Source: an uncultured Clostridia bacterium
GTDB taxonomy: Bacteria > Bacillota > Clostridia > Christensenellales > Aristaeellaceae
Length of the DNA: 64,000 nt
NCBI GenBank assembly: GCA_934663595.1
Contig: CAKUKM010000001.1
Location: 62,001 to 126,000, forward strand
Direction of reading: 5' to 3'
Within the stretch, counting starts at the first letter, position 1, and each line of letters opens with the position of its first letter. The notes under the pieces were generated by a model, which saw nothing but the letters and a program-made list of their open reading frames with translations, did no database searches and had not been told where the DNA came from. Made by a program: the position numbers and the translations under genes. Below are positions 49,849 to 59,107 of the stretch, in pieces.

Positions 49849-50298
49849 ATGATTTCCATTCAAAGGCTCGATATCGGGCAAATTCAGGCGATGATTCAGT
49901 TCAACCATCTCTGCTTTCCGACGGATTTCTGGAAAACGGAGGATTGGGAGGAGCTGCTTGTGGATGAGCGCGCGATTTATTACGCGCTGATGGACGGCGA
50001 AAGGATCGTCGGCGACGCGTTCATTTACAATTGGATGGGGGAGAAGGATTTCGTGAAGCTCATGAATTTCGCGATTCATCCGGATTACCGGCGGCAGGGC
50101 CTTGCCAAACGACTGCTGGAGCATGTGACCGCGGAGATGTCCGCGCTCGGCATGAAGCGCTTCTGCGGCGAAACGCGCGCCTCTAACCGGGCAATGCAGC
50201 GCACGTTTGAACGCTGCGGCTATCGCCTGAATCGCATGGAGGAAAACTATTACGAAAATCCCCCGGAAAGCGCGTACAAATACGTGCTGCAAATGTAA
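49849..50298 (+). CDS. GNAT acetyltransferase, RimI-like
   Basis: A 149-residue GNAT protein. Motif A is in LMNFAIHPDYRRQGLAKRLLEHVTAEM and motif B in ASNRAMQRTFERCGYRLNR, resembling RimI N-terminal acetyltransferases and their relatives. Substrate unknown. RBS AAAGGAG is 7 bp upstream. Terminator on both sides makes it monocistronic, unless read through from the DUF1576 gene. Confidence 0.8.
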   Translation: MISIQRLDIGQIQAMIQFNHLCFPTDFWKTEDWEELLVDERAIYYALMDGERIVGDAFIYNWMGEKDFVKLMNFAIHPDYRRQGLAKRLLEHVTAEMSALGMKRFCGETRASNRAMQRTFERCGYRLNRMEENYYENPPESAYKYVLQM

Positions 50299-50320
50299 AA
50301 CCGCCCCATGCGCAAAACGA

Positions 50321-50349
50321 GCGCCCTCGGCTTCCGCCGGGGGCGCTGC
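50321..50349. terminator. Hairpin between converging genes
   Basis: Stem GCGCCCTCGGC / GCCGGGGGCGC with a TTCC loop (one mismatch); U-tract is weak. Confidence 0.55.
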
Positions 50350-50373
50350 GTGTTTATGGGGCTATTAAGCTCT

Positions 50374-51405
50374 TCAGTTCCTTGCAAAATCATAATCCGG
50401 GGCGACGGGATGGCCTTCGCTGGCGGATTGGACGATCGCCATGCAGGTGGCGATTGTGCGCGCGCCCTGCTCCGCATCGGTGGGAACGGGTGCGTCGTTC
50501 AAAATCGCGTCCGCAAACGCGCGGAATTCGCCGAAGGTGTTGTGATTGGCCAGCTGCACGTCGATCTGGTGCGGCTCGGACGCGGAGCCGGGCTTGCCGT
50601 CTTCCTCGCGGAAGAGGGTGATGTGCGGCGTGGTATTGTCACAGAGAATGGTGCCCTTCGTGCCGTAAAACACGCTGCGCATGGTGTAATTGCGCTTGCA
50701 GCCGGTGGAGACGAACACCTTGCCGATGACATTGCCCGGGAACTTCAGAATTGCAATCGTGCAGTCGTCGTAATTCACGATCGGCAGCATCTTGTGAACA
50801 CCGTAGGCCGAGACCTCAGTCGGATCGCCGGCGAGCCAGCGCAGCAGATCCACCGCATGGCAGCCGCCGCCGACCACGCCGTTGCGAATCGGGTCGCTCC
50901 GCCAGCCGTTTTCGGAGAGAATCTGCTGGTAATCGTGCGCGTATTCGCTTTCAATGAAGTACAGCTCGCCGATCTGGCCCTCGTCGATCAGCTTTTTCGC
51001 CGCCACAAAGCCGGGCGTGAATCGGCAAATCTGGCCCACCATCAACTTACGGTCGCTCTTTTTGCCGGCCGCCACGATAGCGTTCAAATCCTCGCGCGTC
51101 AGCGCCAGCGGCTTTTCGCACAGCACGTGCAGATTCGCGTCCAGCGCCGCTTCGACCATTTCGCGGTGAAGCTGATCGGGCGTTACGATGATGACCGCGT
51201 CCAGTCCGGGATGACGCAGCAGATCGCGATAATCGGTGTAGCGCGCGGCGACCTCCATCCTTTCACCGGCAGCGTGGAGCTTTTCTGCATCCACATCGCA
51301 AATCGCCGCAAGCCGCGCCTGCTCGTGCGCCTTCACGGCCAGCATGTGCGATTGCGCCATTTCGCTGCAGGAAATCACGCCCACGTTCAAAATGTTGTTT
51401 TCCAT
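50374..51405 (-). CDS. Gfo/Idh/MocA-family oxidoreductase
   Basis: A 343-residue NAD(P)-dependent oxidoreductase of sugars or inositol-like compounds. Rossmann start NVGVISCSEMAQSHMLA (divergent GxGxxG), the catalytic Lys in LCEKPLALTREDLNAIV near residue 98, and the His in GGGCHAVDLLRWL near residue 180 are characteristic. RBS AAGGAGG precedes ATG 51405. No sugar transport or catabolic genes are adjacent. It has its own promoter. The substrate cannot be assigned. Confidence 0.9.
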   Translation of the reverse strand: MENNILNVGVISCSEMAQSHMLAVKAHEQARLAAICDVDAEKLHAAGERMEVAARYTDYRDLLRHPGLDAVIIVTPDQLHREMVEAALDANLHVLCEKPLALTREDLNAIVAAGKKSDRKLMVGQICRFTPGFVAAKKLIDEGQIGELYFIESEYAHDYQQILSENGWRSDPIRNGVVGGGCHAVDLLRWLAGDPTEVSAYGVHKMLPIVNYDDCTIAILKFPGNVIGKVFVSTGCKRNYTMRSVFYGTKGTILCDNTTPHITLFREEDGKPGSASEPHQIDVQLANHNTFGEFRAFADAILNDAPVPTDAEQGARTIATCMAIVQSASEGHPVAPDYDFARN

Positions 51406-51460
51406 ATCGATCCTCCTTGCGACGGTTTGTTCTGGCTGAGTTTATTTATTCATTGAAATA

Positions 51461-51490
51461 ATGATAGCACACTTAACAAGCAAATGTCAA
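51461..51490 (-). promoter_or_regulatory. Promoter of the Gfo/Idh gene
   Basis: Minus strand TTGACA (51485-51490), 18 bp, TATCAT (51461-51466). The rest of the 275-bp gap to prs (51406-51680) holds only this and the prs terminator. Confidence 0.78.
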
Positions 51491-51636
51491 TGCTATTTCG
51501 GGTGCTGCCGGATATTTTTGTTCTACCTGAATTCGATAATTCGCCATGAAGCATGAATACGCGAACAGATATTTCTTTATTGCATGAAAAAACGCCGAAT
51601 TCCCGCGGCGAGAGTTTGCAATTGAATGAGCGCGGC

Positions 51637-51673
51637 AAAAAAAGCCGCCCTCCCGGCGAAGGGAAGGCGGCTT
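51637..51673 (-). terminator. Terminator of the prs operon
   Basis: Minus-strand stem AAGCCGCC-TTCCC / GGGAG-GGCGGCTT followed by TTTTTTT. Confidence 0.88.
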
Positions 51674-51680
51674 ACGGGAT

Positions 51681-52676
51681 TTACAGCTTGAGCCCGGCGA
51701 GCTCGAGGCCGGCGTCGATTACATGATCCGGCAGCTGCGAGAACATCTGGTTGATCGAATCATGGCGATAGTAACGCATGATGGTTTCGGCAAACATAGG
51801 CGCAACGGATACGGTCTTGAATTTCTCCTGGCCGATGATGTTGGGGTTGTACACCGTGTCGGTGGAGTAAATGGTCTTGATCGGGCTGGCGTTCAGCTTT
51901 TCAACGCCGCGGGGCGAGATGATGTTGTGGCTGAGCATCGCGGTGATGTCCAGCGCGCCGCGCTCCTTCAGGCCCTGCGCCAGGTTGATCAGCGTACCGC
52001 CGGAAATCGTGAAATCGTCGACGATCAGGCAGTTCTTACCCTTGACGTCGCCGATGATCTCCAGAACCTCGGCATTTTCGCTGTGGTCGGAGCGGGTCTT
52101 GTCGCCGATCGCGATCGGCAGGCCCAGGGACGTGGCGAACTTGCGCGCCTGCTTGGCGTAGCCCGCGTCCGGGGAAACCACGACCATGTTGTCAGTGCCT
52201 ACGCGCAAAATGACTTCCTTCAGCATCGGCTGCGCGTAAAGGTGATCCATCGGGTTTTTGAAGAAGCCCTGCAGCTGCTGTGCGTGCAGATCCATCGTCA
52301 CGAAGCGATCCGCGCCGGCAAGCTCCATGCATTCCGCGCAGACGCGCGCGCGAATGGACACGCGGGGCTCGTCCTTCTTGTCGCCCTTGCCATATCCGAA
52401 GTAGGGCATGACCAGCGTTACGGTATGCGCGTTGGCACGCTTGAAGGCGTCCATCCAGAACAGAATCTCCACGAACTCATTGTTCGAATGCAAGCCGATC
52501 GGCTGAACCAGAAATACGTCGCAATCGCGGACAGACTCGTTGATGCGCACGAAGGTATTGCCCTCGGAGAAGGTAATGACCTCGGAAGAGCCGAGCTGCT
52601 TGCCCATATAAGAGCACATGCGCTCGGCAAACACCTGACCGGTACTGCCCGCGAAGATTTTCGCACTGTTAAACAT
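51681..52676 (-). CDS. prs: Ribose-phosphate pyrophosphokinase Prs
   Basis: A 331-residue enzyme forming PRPP from ribose-5-phosphate and ATP. ATP-binding DLHAQQLQGFF, the flexible catalytic region near residue 95 and the PRPP loop NCLIVDDFTISGGTL near residue 220 are clear. The start is placed at MFNSAKIFAG, the family norm; the ATG 8 codons upstream (52700) is an alternative since AAGGAG is 12 bases from 52676. It is the last gene of a vanW-ridA-prs operon. Its family usually sits after glmU in Firmicutes, so the context is unusual. Confidence 0.93.
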   Translation of the reverse strand: MFNSAKIFAGSTGQVFAERMCSYMGKQLGSSEVITFSEGNTFVRINESVRDCDVFLVQPIGLHSNNEFVEILFWMDAFKRANAHTVTLVMPYFGYGKGDKKDEPRVSIRARVCAECMELAGADRFVTMDLHAQQLQGFFKNPMDHLYAQPMLKEVILRVGTDNMVVVSPDAGYAKQARKFATSLGLPIAIGDKTRSDHSENAEVLEIIGDVKGKNCLIVDDFTISGGTLINLAQGLKERGALDITAMLSHNIISPRGVEKLNASPIKTIYSTDTVYNPNIIGQEKFKTVSVAPMFAETIMRYYRHDSINQMFSQLPDHVIDAGLELAGLKL

Positions 52677-52717
52677 CGTAACCCCACACTCCTTTTTCAT
52701 TTGCCGCCTTGCCTTTT

Positions 52718-53095
52718 CTATCTTGAAACGACAGCCTCTACCTCAACCAGCGCGTCCATCGGAAGACGGGCCACCTCGACGCAACTGCGCGCCGGGCAAT
52801 TGGCCGGGAAGTATTCCGCATAAACCTGGTTGAACGCGGCGAAGGAACCCAAATCCTTCATAAAGACCGTCGTTTTAAGCACATCGTCCATCGTGCAGCC
52901 GAGCTCGGACAGGATCGTGCGCATATTGTCCAGCACCTGATGCGCCTGCGCCTCCACGCCGCCCTCCGCGAGCTTTCCCGTTTCGGGCGCAATGCCGAGC
53001 ACGCCCGAGAGATACACCGTTCCGCCGGAGATCGTCGCCGTAGAATACGGGCCGATCGCGCGCGGGCCCTTTTGCGTCAAAAAGCTTTCCTTCAT
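52718..53095 (-). CDS. ridA: RidA-family 2-iminopropanoate deaminase
   Basis: A 125-residue RidA/YjgF protein that hydrolyses reactive enamines and imines such as 2-aminoacrylate. The N-terminal GPRAIGPYS, YLSGVLGIAPETGKL, the catalytic Arg in CPARSCVEVARLPMDALVEVEAV and the final VVSR follow the family. RBS AAAGGAG is 10 bp upstream of ATG 53095. It is placed between vanW and prs with gaps of 22 and 41 bp. Confidence 0.93.
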   Translation of the reverse strand: MKESFLTQKGPRAIGPYSTATISGGTVYLSGVLGIAPETGKLAEGGVEAQAHQVLDNMRTILSELGCTMDDVLKTTVFMKDLGSFAAFNQVYAEYFPANCPARSCVEVARLPMDALVEVEAVVSR

Positions 53096-53117
53096 TTTGC
53101 AATCGCTCCTTTTTTGA

Positions 53118-54947
53118 TTAATATCCGGGATCCGTGCCGCCGTCCATGCCGGGAAGCGCCGAATAGCGCTCGTGCACGCCGACATAGACCAGCGTCGCGC
53201 CCGGAGAATACGTGTCCTCCGACACCTGCACGCGGGAAACTTCCTCGTGCGTATCCCAATCATATGCCACGATCCAGCCCTGGCTGCTGCAGCCCGATTT
53301 GCCGGTAACCGTGTACGGCGGGTCGTCCGTGTAATAGACGTACTTGCCGTCGGTATCCTGAACGGTAACTGTGCGCGTGGACGGGCGATTCTGGTTGATC
53401 ATCACCGATTCCAGCACATAGCGATAGTCCGGGCGATGACCGTAGATTTTGACCGTGGCCCATTCCTTCGTGACCGACGTGTAGATATACGCCGGATAGC
53501 CGGTATCGTTGGTGAAAACCAGATTCTTTCCGCCGTATTCCACCGCCGCGTCGAGGCTCGGGTCGACATAGCTGACCGTCATCGTGTGGTTTTTGCGATT
53601 CAGAACGGTCATATTCGCCTGAATCAGCGCGTTGTACAGCGTCGTGGACGCCTGACACACGCCGCCGCCCCAGCCGAGCGTCGAAACGTCGCCGTTGTAT
53701 TCGGTCGCCTGCTGGAAGCCGGCCTCCTGCGTGCGCGGGCCGACGATTTCATTGAAATCATACGTTACCCCCGGCTGAATCTCCAGTCCGTTAAACGCAT
53801 TCAGCGCCTTGCGCACGTTCGAGCGGCTCGCCGAATTGCGGAATGTCACGTCCGTGCTGAATTCCGCGATCAGCTGGAAGCTGACCTCGTCGGACTGCAC
53901 CGTCGGCATTACGGTGTCCACCGGAATCGTGGTGTCGCTCTCGCCGGTTTCAATCAGCGTAATCAGCTGCTGGCGGAACTGCTCGCGGTTCACGTCGCGG
54001 CCCACCTGCGATTGCGACACGACCACCGGCTGATCAACGTCCGGAACCACGACCGCGTCGATCATGTCCACATGCAGCGCATCGCAGACGGAATCGATGA
54101 ATGCGTCCAGCTTGCTCTCGTCATAGGTGATCGCGGCGGGATAATCCACGCGCTGGGTCTTCAGAGCAGCGCGCACGCGGTCGCGCTCGCGCTGCGTGCC
54201 GACATGGCCGAGATTCCAGGCGAGATCGAGCTGCGAAGCGTAGTCGATCGTCGCGTCCACCATCGATCGCGTGAACTGCCATTCGTAGTCCATATAGTTC
54301 AGCGTAACCGTCTCGTTCAGCCATTCGTCGGTCAGCTCCTGCGCGTACGCGGAAGCGCCGTCCCGGGTGTAGCCGGAGAAGCAGACGCCGTTGATGTAGA
54401 TATTGTCGGCATACGTCGTGTCCGCGCGCACGCGATCGTCGTGACTGCGCTTGATCAGAAAGGCGGTAAGCAGCACCGCAATCAGGCACAGAATTGCCAA
54501 AATCCATCGCCGAACGGTGCGCGGAGAGCGCTTTTTCCGCGGCGGACGCGGATTGCGCCGGGGCTGCGGAGGATTGGGCGGCCGATGATTCGGGTTCGCA
54601 GTGCGCTTCGGAGGACGCGTTCCGGCTTCCAGCCGACGATTCGGACGCCGACTCTCGGCTTCCGGCCGGCGCGGCGGATTTCCGCGCGGAGGCGCCGGGC
54701 GATAGACATTGCGCGACGGGGAAGGGCGGGAAATGCCGCTCTGCACGCCGCGGGGAGACGATTCGCGCGAATAGGCGCTCTGCGAAGAATGGCTATTGCG
54801 CGAAATTCCGGGATGAACGCCGTGCGAATCCGCATAACCAGTCGGCCCCTCGGAAGAACGCCGGTAAGCGTCTCCTTGAGGCTGCCTGTATCGTCGCCCA
54901 TCGGGATCCCGGGGGCGCTGTTCTGCGGATCGCGGCCTTTGTTGCAT
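53118..54947 (-). CDS. VanW-family membrane-anchored protein with basic Pro-rich N-terminus
   Basis: A 609-residue protein. Residues 1-145 are a low-complexity cytosolic region very rich in Arg, Pro, Ser and Gln. A single transmembrane helix (WILAILCLIAVLLTAFLI, about 147-165) exposes the rest outside. Residues about 180-345 look like PG_binding_4-type domains; the VanW domain follows, with FNEIVGPRTQEAGFQQA and GWGGGVCQASTTLYNALI near residue 420-450. VanW proteins are linked to the cell wall, function unknown. ATG 54947 has GGAG at 9 bp; ATG 54962 lacks an RBS. Confidence 0.85.
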   Translation of the reverse strand: MQQRPRSAEQRPRDPDGRRYRQPQGDAYRRSSEGPTGYADSHGVHPGISRNSHSSQSAYSRESSPRGVQSGISRPSPSRNVYRPAPPRGNPPRRPEAESRRPNRRLEAGTRPPKRTANPNHRPPNPPQPRRNPRPPRKKRSPRTVRRWILAILCLIAVLLTAFLIKRSHDDRVRADTTYADNIYINGVCFSGYTRDGASAYAQELTDEWLNETVTLNYMDYEWQFTRSMVDATIDYASQLDLAWNLGHVGTQRERDRVRAALKTQRVDYPAAITYDESKLDAFIDSVCDALHVDMIDAVVVPDVDQPVVVSQSQVGRDVNREQFRQQLITLIETGESDTTIPVDTVMPTVQSDEVSFQLIAEFSTDVTFRNSASRSNVRKALNAFNGLEIQPGVTYDFNEIVGPRTQEAGFQQATEYNGDVSTLGWGGGVCQASTTLYNALIQANMTVLNRKNHTMTVSYVDPSLDAAVEYGGKNLVFTNDTGYPAYIYTSVTKEWATVKIYGHRPDYRYVLESVMINQNRPSTRTVTVQDTDGKYVYYTDDPPYTVTGKSGCSSQGWIVAYDWDTHEEVSRVQVSEDTYSPGATLVYVGVHERYSALPGMDGGTDPGY

Positions 54948-55035
54948 ATTCGAAAACTCCATGAGCGCGCCGAGCGCGTCAGATCAGGGAAGGTCTATTC
55001 ATCATGCGCCGAATGCGGCGCATACTTTCATATTT

Positions 55036-55044
55036 ATTATAACA
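55036..55044 (-). promoter_or_regulatory. Extended -10 promoter of vanW-ridA-prs
   Basis: Minus strand TGTTATAAT; the -35 is weak. A leader hairpin TGCGCCG/CGGCGCA at about 55005-55022 follows. Confidence 0.6.
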
Positions 55045-55145
55045 CAATCCGGCCGGTTTTAAAAGGGCAACGATTCACGCTCATGTAAAATATCTGCGAG
55101 ATGCATTGTCAAAACCGACGAATCACCGCAGGACCGCGGCACTAC

Positions 55146-55173
55146 AAAGGGCCGCCCGCATTGCGGACGGCCC
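55146..55173 (-). terminator. Terminator after ftsH
   Basis: Minus-strand stem GGGCCGTCCGC / GCGGGCGGCCC (one G-U) followed by a short TTT. Confidence 0.7.
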
Positions 55174-55181
55174 TGAATGGA

Positions 55182-57146
55182 TTAGTTGGACGCGGTTTCG
55201 TCGGCGGCTTCGGGAAGGGATTTGCCCTCCATGAACGCCTTGAATTCCTCGCCGCTCAGCTTTTCGCGCTCGGTAAGAAGCTGCGCCAGCGCGTCGAGCT
55301 GGTCGCGGTGTTCCGACAGAATGTCGAACGCGCGCTTGTAAGCGCCTTCCACCAGCTGACGAATCTCGTTGTCGATCATCGAAGCGGTCTTTTCGGAAAG
55401 GCCCATGCCCTCCTGCGCAAACGATTTGCCGAGGAACACCTCGCGCTCGGAGCCCAGATACACCGGGCCCAGCTCGTCGCTCATGCCGTATTCGGTCACC
55501 ATGCCGCGCGCGAGCTGCGTCGCCTGCTTGATATCGTTCGACGGCCCGGTGAAGCGATCGCCAAATGCAAGTTCCTCCGCCGCACGACCGCCCATGCAGC
55601 TCGCCATGCGCGCGAGCATATCGGTGCGGGAGATGTGGTGGCGCTCGTCCTGCGGGATATAGAGCGTGTAGCCCGCAGCGTCGCCGCGCGGAATGGTCGT
55701 GACTTCGCGCACCGCGTCGCATTCGGGAATATAATAGGAAACGATTGCGTGGCCGCATTCATGATACGCGGTCTGCCTGCGGTCCAGCTCCGTTACGCGC
55801 ATCGATTTCTTTTCCGGCCCCGCCATCACGCGCACGATGGATTCCTCAATCATCTGCATGGTGATTTTGGTTTTGCACGTGCGGGCGGCAAGCAACGCCG
55901 ATTCATTCATGATGTTCATCAGATCCGCGCCGGTAAAATAGGGGGTCTGTCGCGCGACGCGATTCAGATCCACATCGCTTGCCAGCGGCTTATTGCGCGA
56001 ATGCACGCGCAGAATTTCCTCGCGCCCGCGCACGTCCGGATAGCTCACAGTGATTCTGCGGTCGAAGCGGCCGGGGCGGAGCAGCGCGGGATCCAGCACG
56101 TCCGCGCGGTTCGTGGCCGCGAGCACGATGATTCCCTGATTCTGCGTAAAGCCGTCCATTTCCACCAGCAGCTGGTTGAGCGTCTGCTCGCGCTCATCGT
56201 GGCTGCCGCCGAGGCCGGTGCCGCGCTGACGGCCCACCGCGTCGATTTCATCGATGAAGATGATCGCCGGAGCGGCCTTTTTCGCCTGATCGAACAGATC
56301 GCGCACGCGCGACGCGCCCACGCCGACGAACAGCTCGACGAAGTCCGAACCGGAAATCGTGAAGAACGGCACCTTCGCTTCGCCGGCCACTGCGCGCGCC
56401 AGCAGCGTTTTGCCCGTTCCGGGAGGGCCTACGAGCAGCACGCCGGTCGGAATTTTCGCGCCGAGCTTTACGAATTTCTGCGGATCACGCAGATAATCGA
56501 CGATTTCGCGCAGCTCTTCCTTTTCCTCCGCCGCGCCGGCCACGTCGTCAAACGTGACCTTGTTCTTGTTCGGGTCGCTCATCCGCGCGCGGGCCTTGCC
56601 GAAATTCATCGCGCCGCCCTTGCCGGAGCCAGTCTGCTGCCGCATCATGAAGAAAATCAGCAGCCCGAACACGACGAACGAAATCAGATACGGCAGGAAC
56701 TGAACGAACCACGAGGCCGTCTCGGGCTCCTTGCTCGTGATGGAGAAGGCGTATTCCGTCGGCGACGGCTCATAGCCGAGCACCTTTTTGTAAATGGCGG
56801 AAACGTCCTTGTAGAACTGATCCTCGCTGGGCAATACCGATTCGAAATCATAGTATTTGCCGAAGGAGCTGTCGCCGATCGCGCTGCCCTCAATGCGGCC
56901 GTACAGCTTCGTCTGCTGAATGATCACGCTGTCGATCGTCTTCGAAGGATCGCCGCCCGCGTTTGAATCGACCAGCAGGTCGGATTCCACCCATTCCAGG
57001 AGCGTGCTGTAGCTGAGCGTGACCGGATTGACCGGCGAATCGCCGCTGAGCGACTGCACGACGAATACGATGACCGCCAGAAGAAGAAGATAGACCAGCG
57101 GCCCCTGCAGCAGCCGGCGCAATCTGGTTTTATTCTGATTGTCCAA
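55182..57146 (-). CDS. ftsH: ATP-dependent zinc metalloprotease FtsH
   Basis: A 654-residue membrane AAA+ protease that degrades membrane and regulatory proteins. Two transmembrane helices (about 14-31 and 148-166) bracket an extracellular domain. AAA motifs: GPPGTGKT, IIFIDEIDAVGRQRG and the SRH NRADVLDPALLRPGRFDRR. The zinc site is HECGH near residue 440, where most FtsH have HEAGH. The start is TTG 57146 with GAGG upstream; no ATG is nearby. It is last in tilS-hpt-ftsH, a widespread Firmicute order. Confidence 0.96.
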   Translation of the reverse strand: MDNQNKTRLRRLLQGPLVYLLLLAVIVFVVQSLSGDSPVNPVTLSYSTLLEWVESDLLVDSNAGGDPSKTIDSVIIQQTKLYGRIEGSAIGDSSFGKYYDFESVLPSEDQFYKDVSAIYKKVLGYEPSPTEYAFSITSKEPETASWFVQFLPYLISFVVFGLLIFFMMRQQTGSGKGGAMNFGKARARMSDPNKNKVTFDDVAGAAEEKEELREIVDYLRDPQKFVKLGAKIPTGVLLVGPPGTGKTLLARAVAGEAKVPFFTISGSDFVELFVGVGASRVRDLFDQAKKAAPAIIFIDEIDAVGRQRGTGLGGSHDEREQTLNQLLVEMDGFTQNQGIIVLAATNRADVLDPALLRPGRFDRRITVSYPDVRGREEILRVHSRNKPLASDVDLNRVARQTPYFTGADLMNIMNESALLAARTCKTKITMQMIEESIVRVMAGPEKKSMRVTELDRRQTAYHECGHAIVSYYIPECDAVREVTTIPRGDAAGYTLYIPQDERHHISRTDMLARMASCMGGRAAEELAFGDRFTGPSNDIKQATQLARGMVTEYGMSDELGPVYLGSEREVFLGKSFAQEGMGLSEKTASMIDNEIRQLVEGAYKRAFDILSEHRDQLDALAQLLTEREKLSGEEFKAFMEGKSLPEAADETASN

Positions 57147-57165
57147 TGTTCATCCTCGCTTTCCG

Positions 57166-57708
57166 TTATTCGTAGATCTCCGGCTTCAGCACGCCGATAT
57201 ACGGAAGATTCCGATAGAACTCGGCGTAGTCCAGGCCGTAGCCGACCACGAATTCATTTCCAACCTCGAATCCGGAATAGTCCGCCTGCAGCGTGATCCC
57301 CGGCGCGCGGCGCGACGGCTTGTCCAGAAGCGTGCAGAGTTTGATCGATTTCGCGCCGCGGCTTTCCAGCATGCGCGTAAGATAGGAGAGCGTGAAGCCG
57401 GAATCGACGATATCCTCGACGATCACCACGTGCTTGCCCTCGATCGACGTGGAAAGATCCTTGCGAATTTCGACCTCGCCGGAGGACTTGGTCGAATTGC
57501 CATAGCTGGAAACCGCCATGAAGTCCATCGTGAGCGGAATGTCCATCGCGCGCACGAGGTCCGTGTAAAACAGCACGGCGCCCTTGAGAATGCAGACCAT
57601 CGTCGGCTTCAGATCGCGATAATCCTCGGAAAGCTGCTTTCCGAGCTCGCGAATGCGCTTCTGGAGCGTTTCTTCGGTAAATAGTACCTTGGCAATATCC
57701 TTTTCCAC
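57166..57708 (-). CDS. hpt: Hypoxanthine phosphoribosyltransferase
   Basis: A 180-residue salvage enzyme joining PRPP with hypoxanthine or guanine. The PRPP-binding VVIVEDIVDSGFTL is near residue 96, and the base-binding ADYSGFEVGNEFVVGYGLDY near the C-terminus. The start is GTG 57708, because GGAGG is 8 bp upstream; a TTG 57723 lies inside that RBS. It lies between tilS and ftsH with gaps of about 20 bp. In B. subtilis Hpt also affects ftsH expression with TilS. Confidence 0.95.
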   Translation of the reverse strand: MEKDIAKVLFTEETLQKRIRELGKQLSEDYRDLKPTMVCILKGAVLFYTDLVRAMDIPLTMDFMAVSSYGNSTKSSGEVEIRKDLSTSIEGKHVVIVEDIVDSGFTLSYLTRMLESRGAKSIKLCTLLDKPSRRAPGITLQADYSGFEVGNEFVVGYGLDYAEFYRNLPYIGVLKPEIYE

Positions 57709-57729
57709 GTTCTTCTCCTCCAATATCTT

Positions 57730-59052
57730 TTATGTTTCGGGTTTGAAACAGGGTTTCCAGAAAAGCTCCAGCGCGTCGTCCGCGTCGGAGCGCAGGCGCG
57801 CCGATTCGCTGATCGCGCAGCCGACCGCCCACAGAATCTCGTTTCCGCGTGCGACGAGCGGTATAAAATCGCGCAGAGGCCGGTCGATTCTGCGATCAAT
57901 GAAGAAATCGGACAGCGACTTTTCGCCGCATCCGAGCGGGCGAATCCGATCGCCGTCGCGCCGCGTGCGAAGAATCGCGCCCTCAAGCGCATCCCGGCGC
58001 AGCGCCTGCCGAAACGGATCGTTCCGCACCGGAACGGCCGCGCAGCGGGCTGCATGCATTTGCCCCAAATTGCCAAACGCGGCGCAGCCTTCCATGGGAA
58101 GAAACACCGGCGCGGGTATTTGCGGCGCGGAATTCAGAAAATAAATCGCGTCCGGCGTGCGTTCGGCGATGCAGTTTTTCGAAATCGTCCGCTTTCCGCG
58201 CGCGCTTTGCGCAAGGCGGGCGACGGCTGCGATCGCTGAATAGTCCGAAGGACAGACGCGCTCGATTGCGCGGCGAAGAATCGCCTCGTCCGCCTGCTCG
58301 GGATGCAGAATCCGCGCGCCGTACGGCCCGGTTTCGAGCCGCGCATTCAAAAAGCGTTCGGTTTCGCGCTCCATGAATCGATTTTCGATTTGGGCGCATT
58401 CCGCAAAGCGGGCGATCGCCTCCTGCGCGGATGAATAGCTTTCCTCCAGCGCGGGGATCGCATGCAGCCGAAGCGCGTTGCGCGGCGTGTCGGGAATGCG
58501 ATTCGTGCAGTCTGTGCGCCAGGAAAGGCCGCGATCGAGCAGATATTTTTCCAGATCGCTCTTTTTTGCATTCAGAAGCGGGCGATAGAGCCGGCCGTCG
58601 TCGCGCGCCATGCCGCACGCGCCCTTCAGCCCGCAGCCGCGCAGCAGATGCATCAGCACCGTTTCCGCCTGATCGTTCAGGTGGTGCGCAAGAGCAATCC
58701 GATCCGCATTCATTTCTGCGCGAATCCGATCCAGCGCCGCGTAGCGCATTGCGCGCGCGACGGTTTCGATGCCCTGGCCGGTTCGCTTCGCCTCGGCGGG
58801 CACGTCCAGCGAGACGATTTGAATCGGCACGTCCAGCGAATTGCAGATCGATTTGCAGAATTCCGCGTCCGCCCGGCTGTCCTCTCCGCGAATGCCGTGT
58901 TCGACATGAACGGCCAGCAGGCGAAGCTCCAGCGACTGCCGCTGCCGGGCGAGCATGTGCAGAAGCGATACGGAATCCGCGCCGCCGGACAGCGCGACGA
59001 TCAGCGTCCAGCCGCGCGCGTCGGAAAACGAAATCGGCGAAAATTCCTTCAT
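57730..59052 (-). CDS. tilS: tRNA(Ile)-lysidine synthase TilS
   Basis: A 440-residue enzyme that converts C34 of tRNA-Ile(CAU) to lysidine, needed for AUA decoding. The N-terminal PP-loop VALSGGADSVSLLHML near residue 22 is characteristic, followed by GHIRGEDS-like VEHGIRGEDSRADAEFC and HHLNDQAETVLMHLLRGCGLKG. The C-terminal domain contains DRIRPLGCGEKSLSDFFIDRRI. ATG 59052 has GGAGG 9 bp upstream. First gene of tilS-hpt-ftsH. Confidence 0.93.
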   Translation of the reverse strand: MKEFSPISFSDARGWTLIVALSGGADSVSLLHMLARQRQSLELRLLAVHVEHGIRGEDSRADAEFCKSICNSLDVPIQIVSLDVPAEAKRTGQGIETVARAMRYAALDRIRAEMNADRIALAHHLNDQAETVLMHLLRGCGLKGACGMARDDGRLYRPLLNAKKSDLEKYLLDRGLSWRTDCTNRIPDTPRNALRLHAIPALEESYSSAQEAIARFAECAQIENRFMERETERFLNARLETGPYGARILHPEQADEAILRRAIERVCPSDYSAIAAVARLAQSARGKRTISKNCIAERTPDAIYFLNSAPQIPAPVFLPMEGCAAFGNLGQMHAARCAAVPVRNDPFRQALRRDALEGAILRTRRDGDRIRPLGCGEKSLSDFFIDRRIDRPLRDFIPLVARGNEILWAVGCAISESARLRSDADDALELFWKPCFKPET

Positions 59053-59078
59053 CAGACACTTCCTCCACAATACCCTAC

Positions 59079-59107
59079 ATTATACCGAAAAACCGCTCGA
59101 AAGGCAA
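59079..59107 (-). promoter_or_regulatory. tilS-hpt-ftsH promoter
   Basis: Minus strand TTGCCT (59102-59107), 17 bp, TATAAT (59079-59084). Confidence 0.8.
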
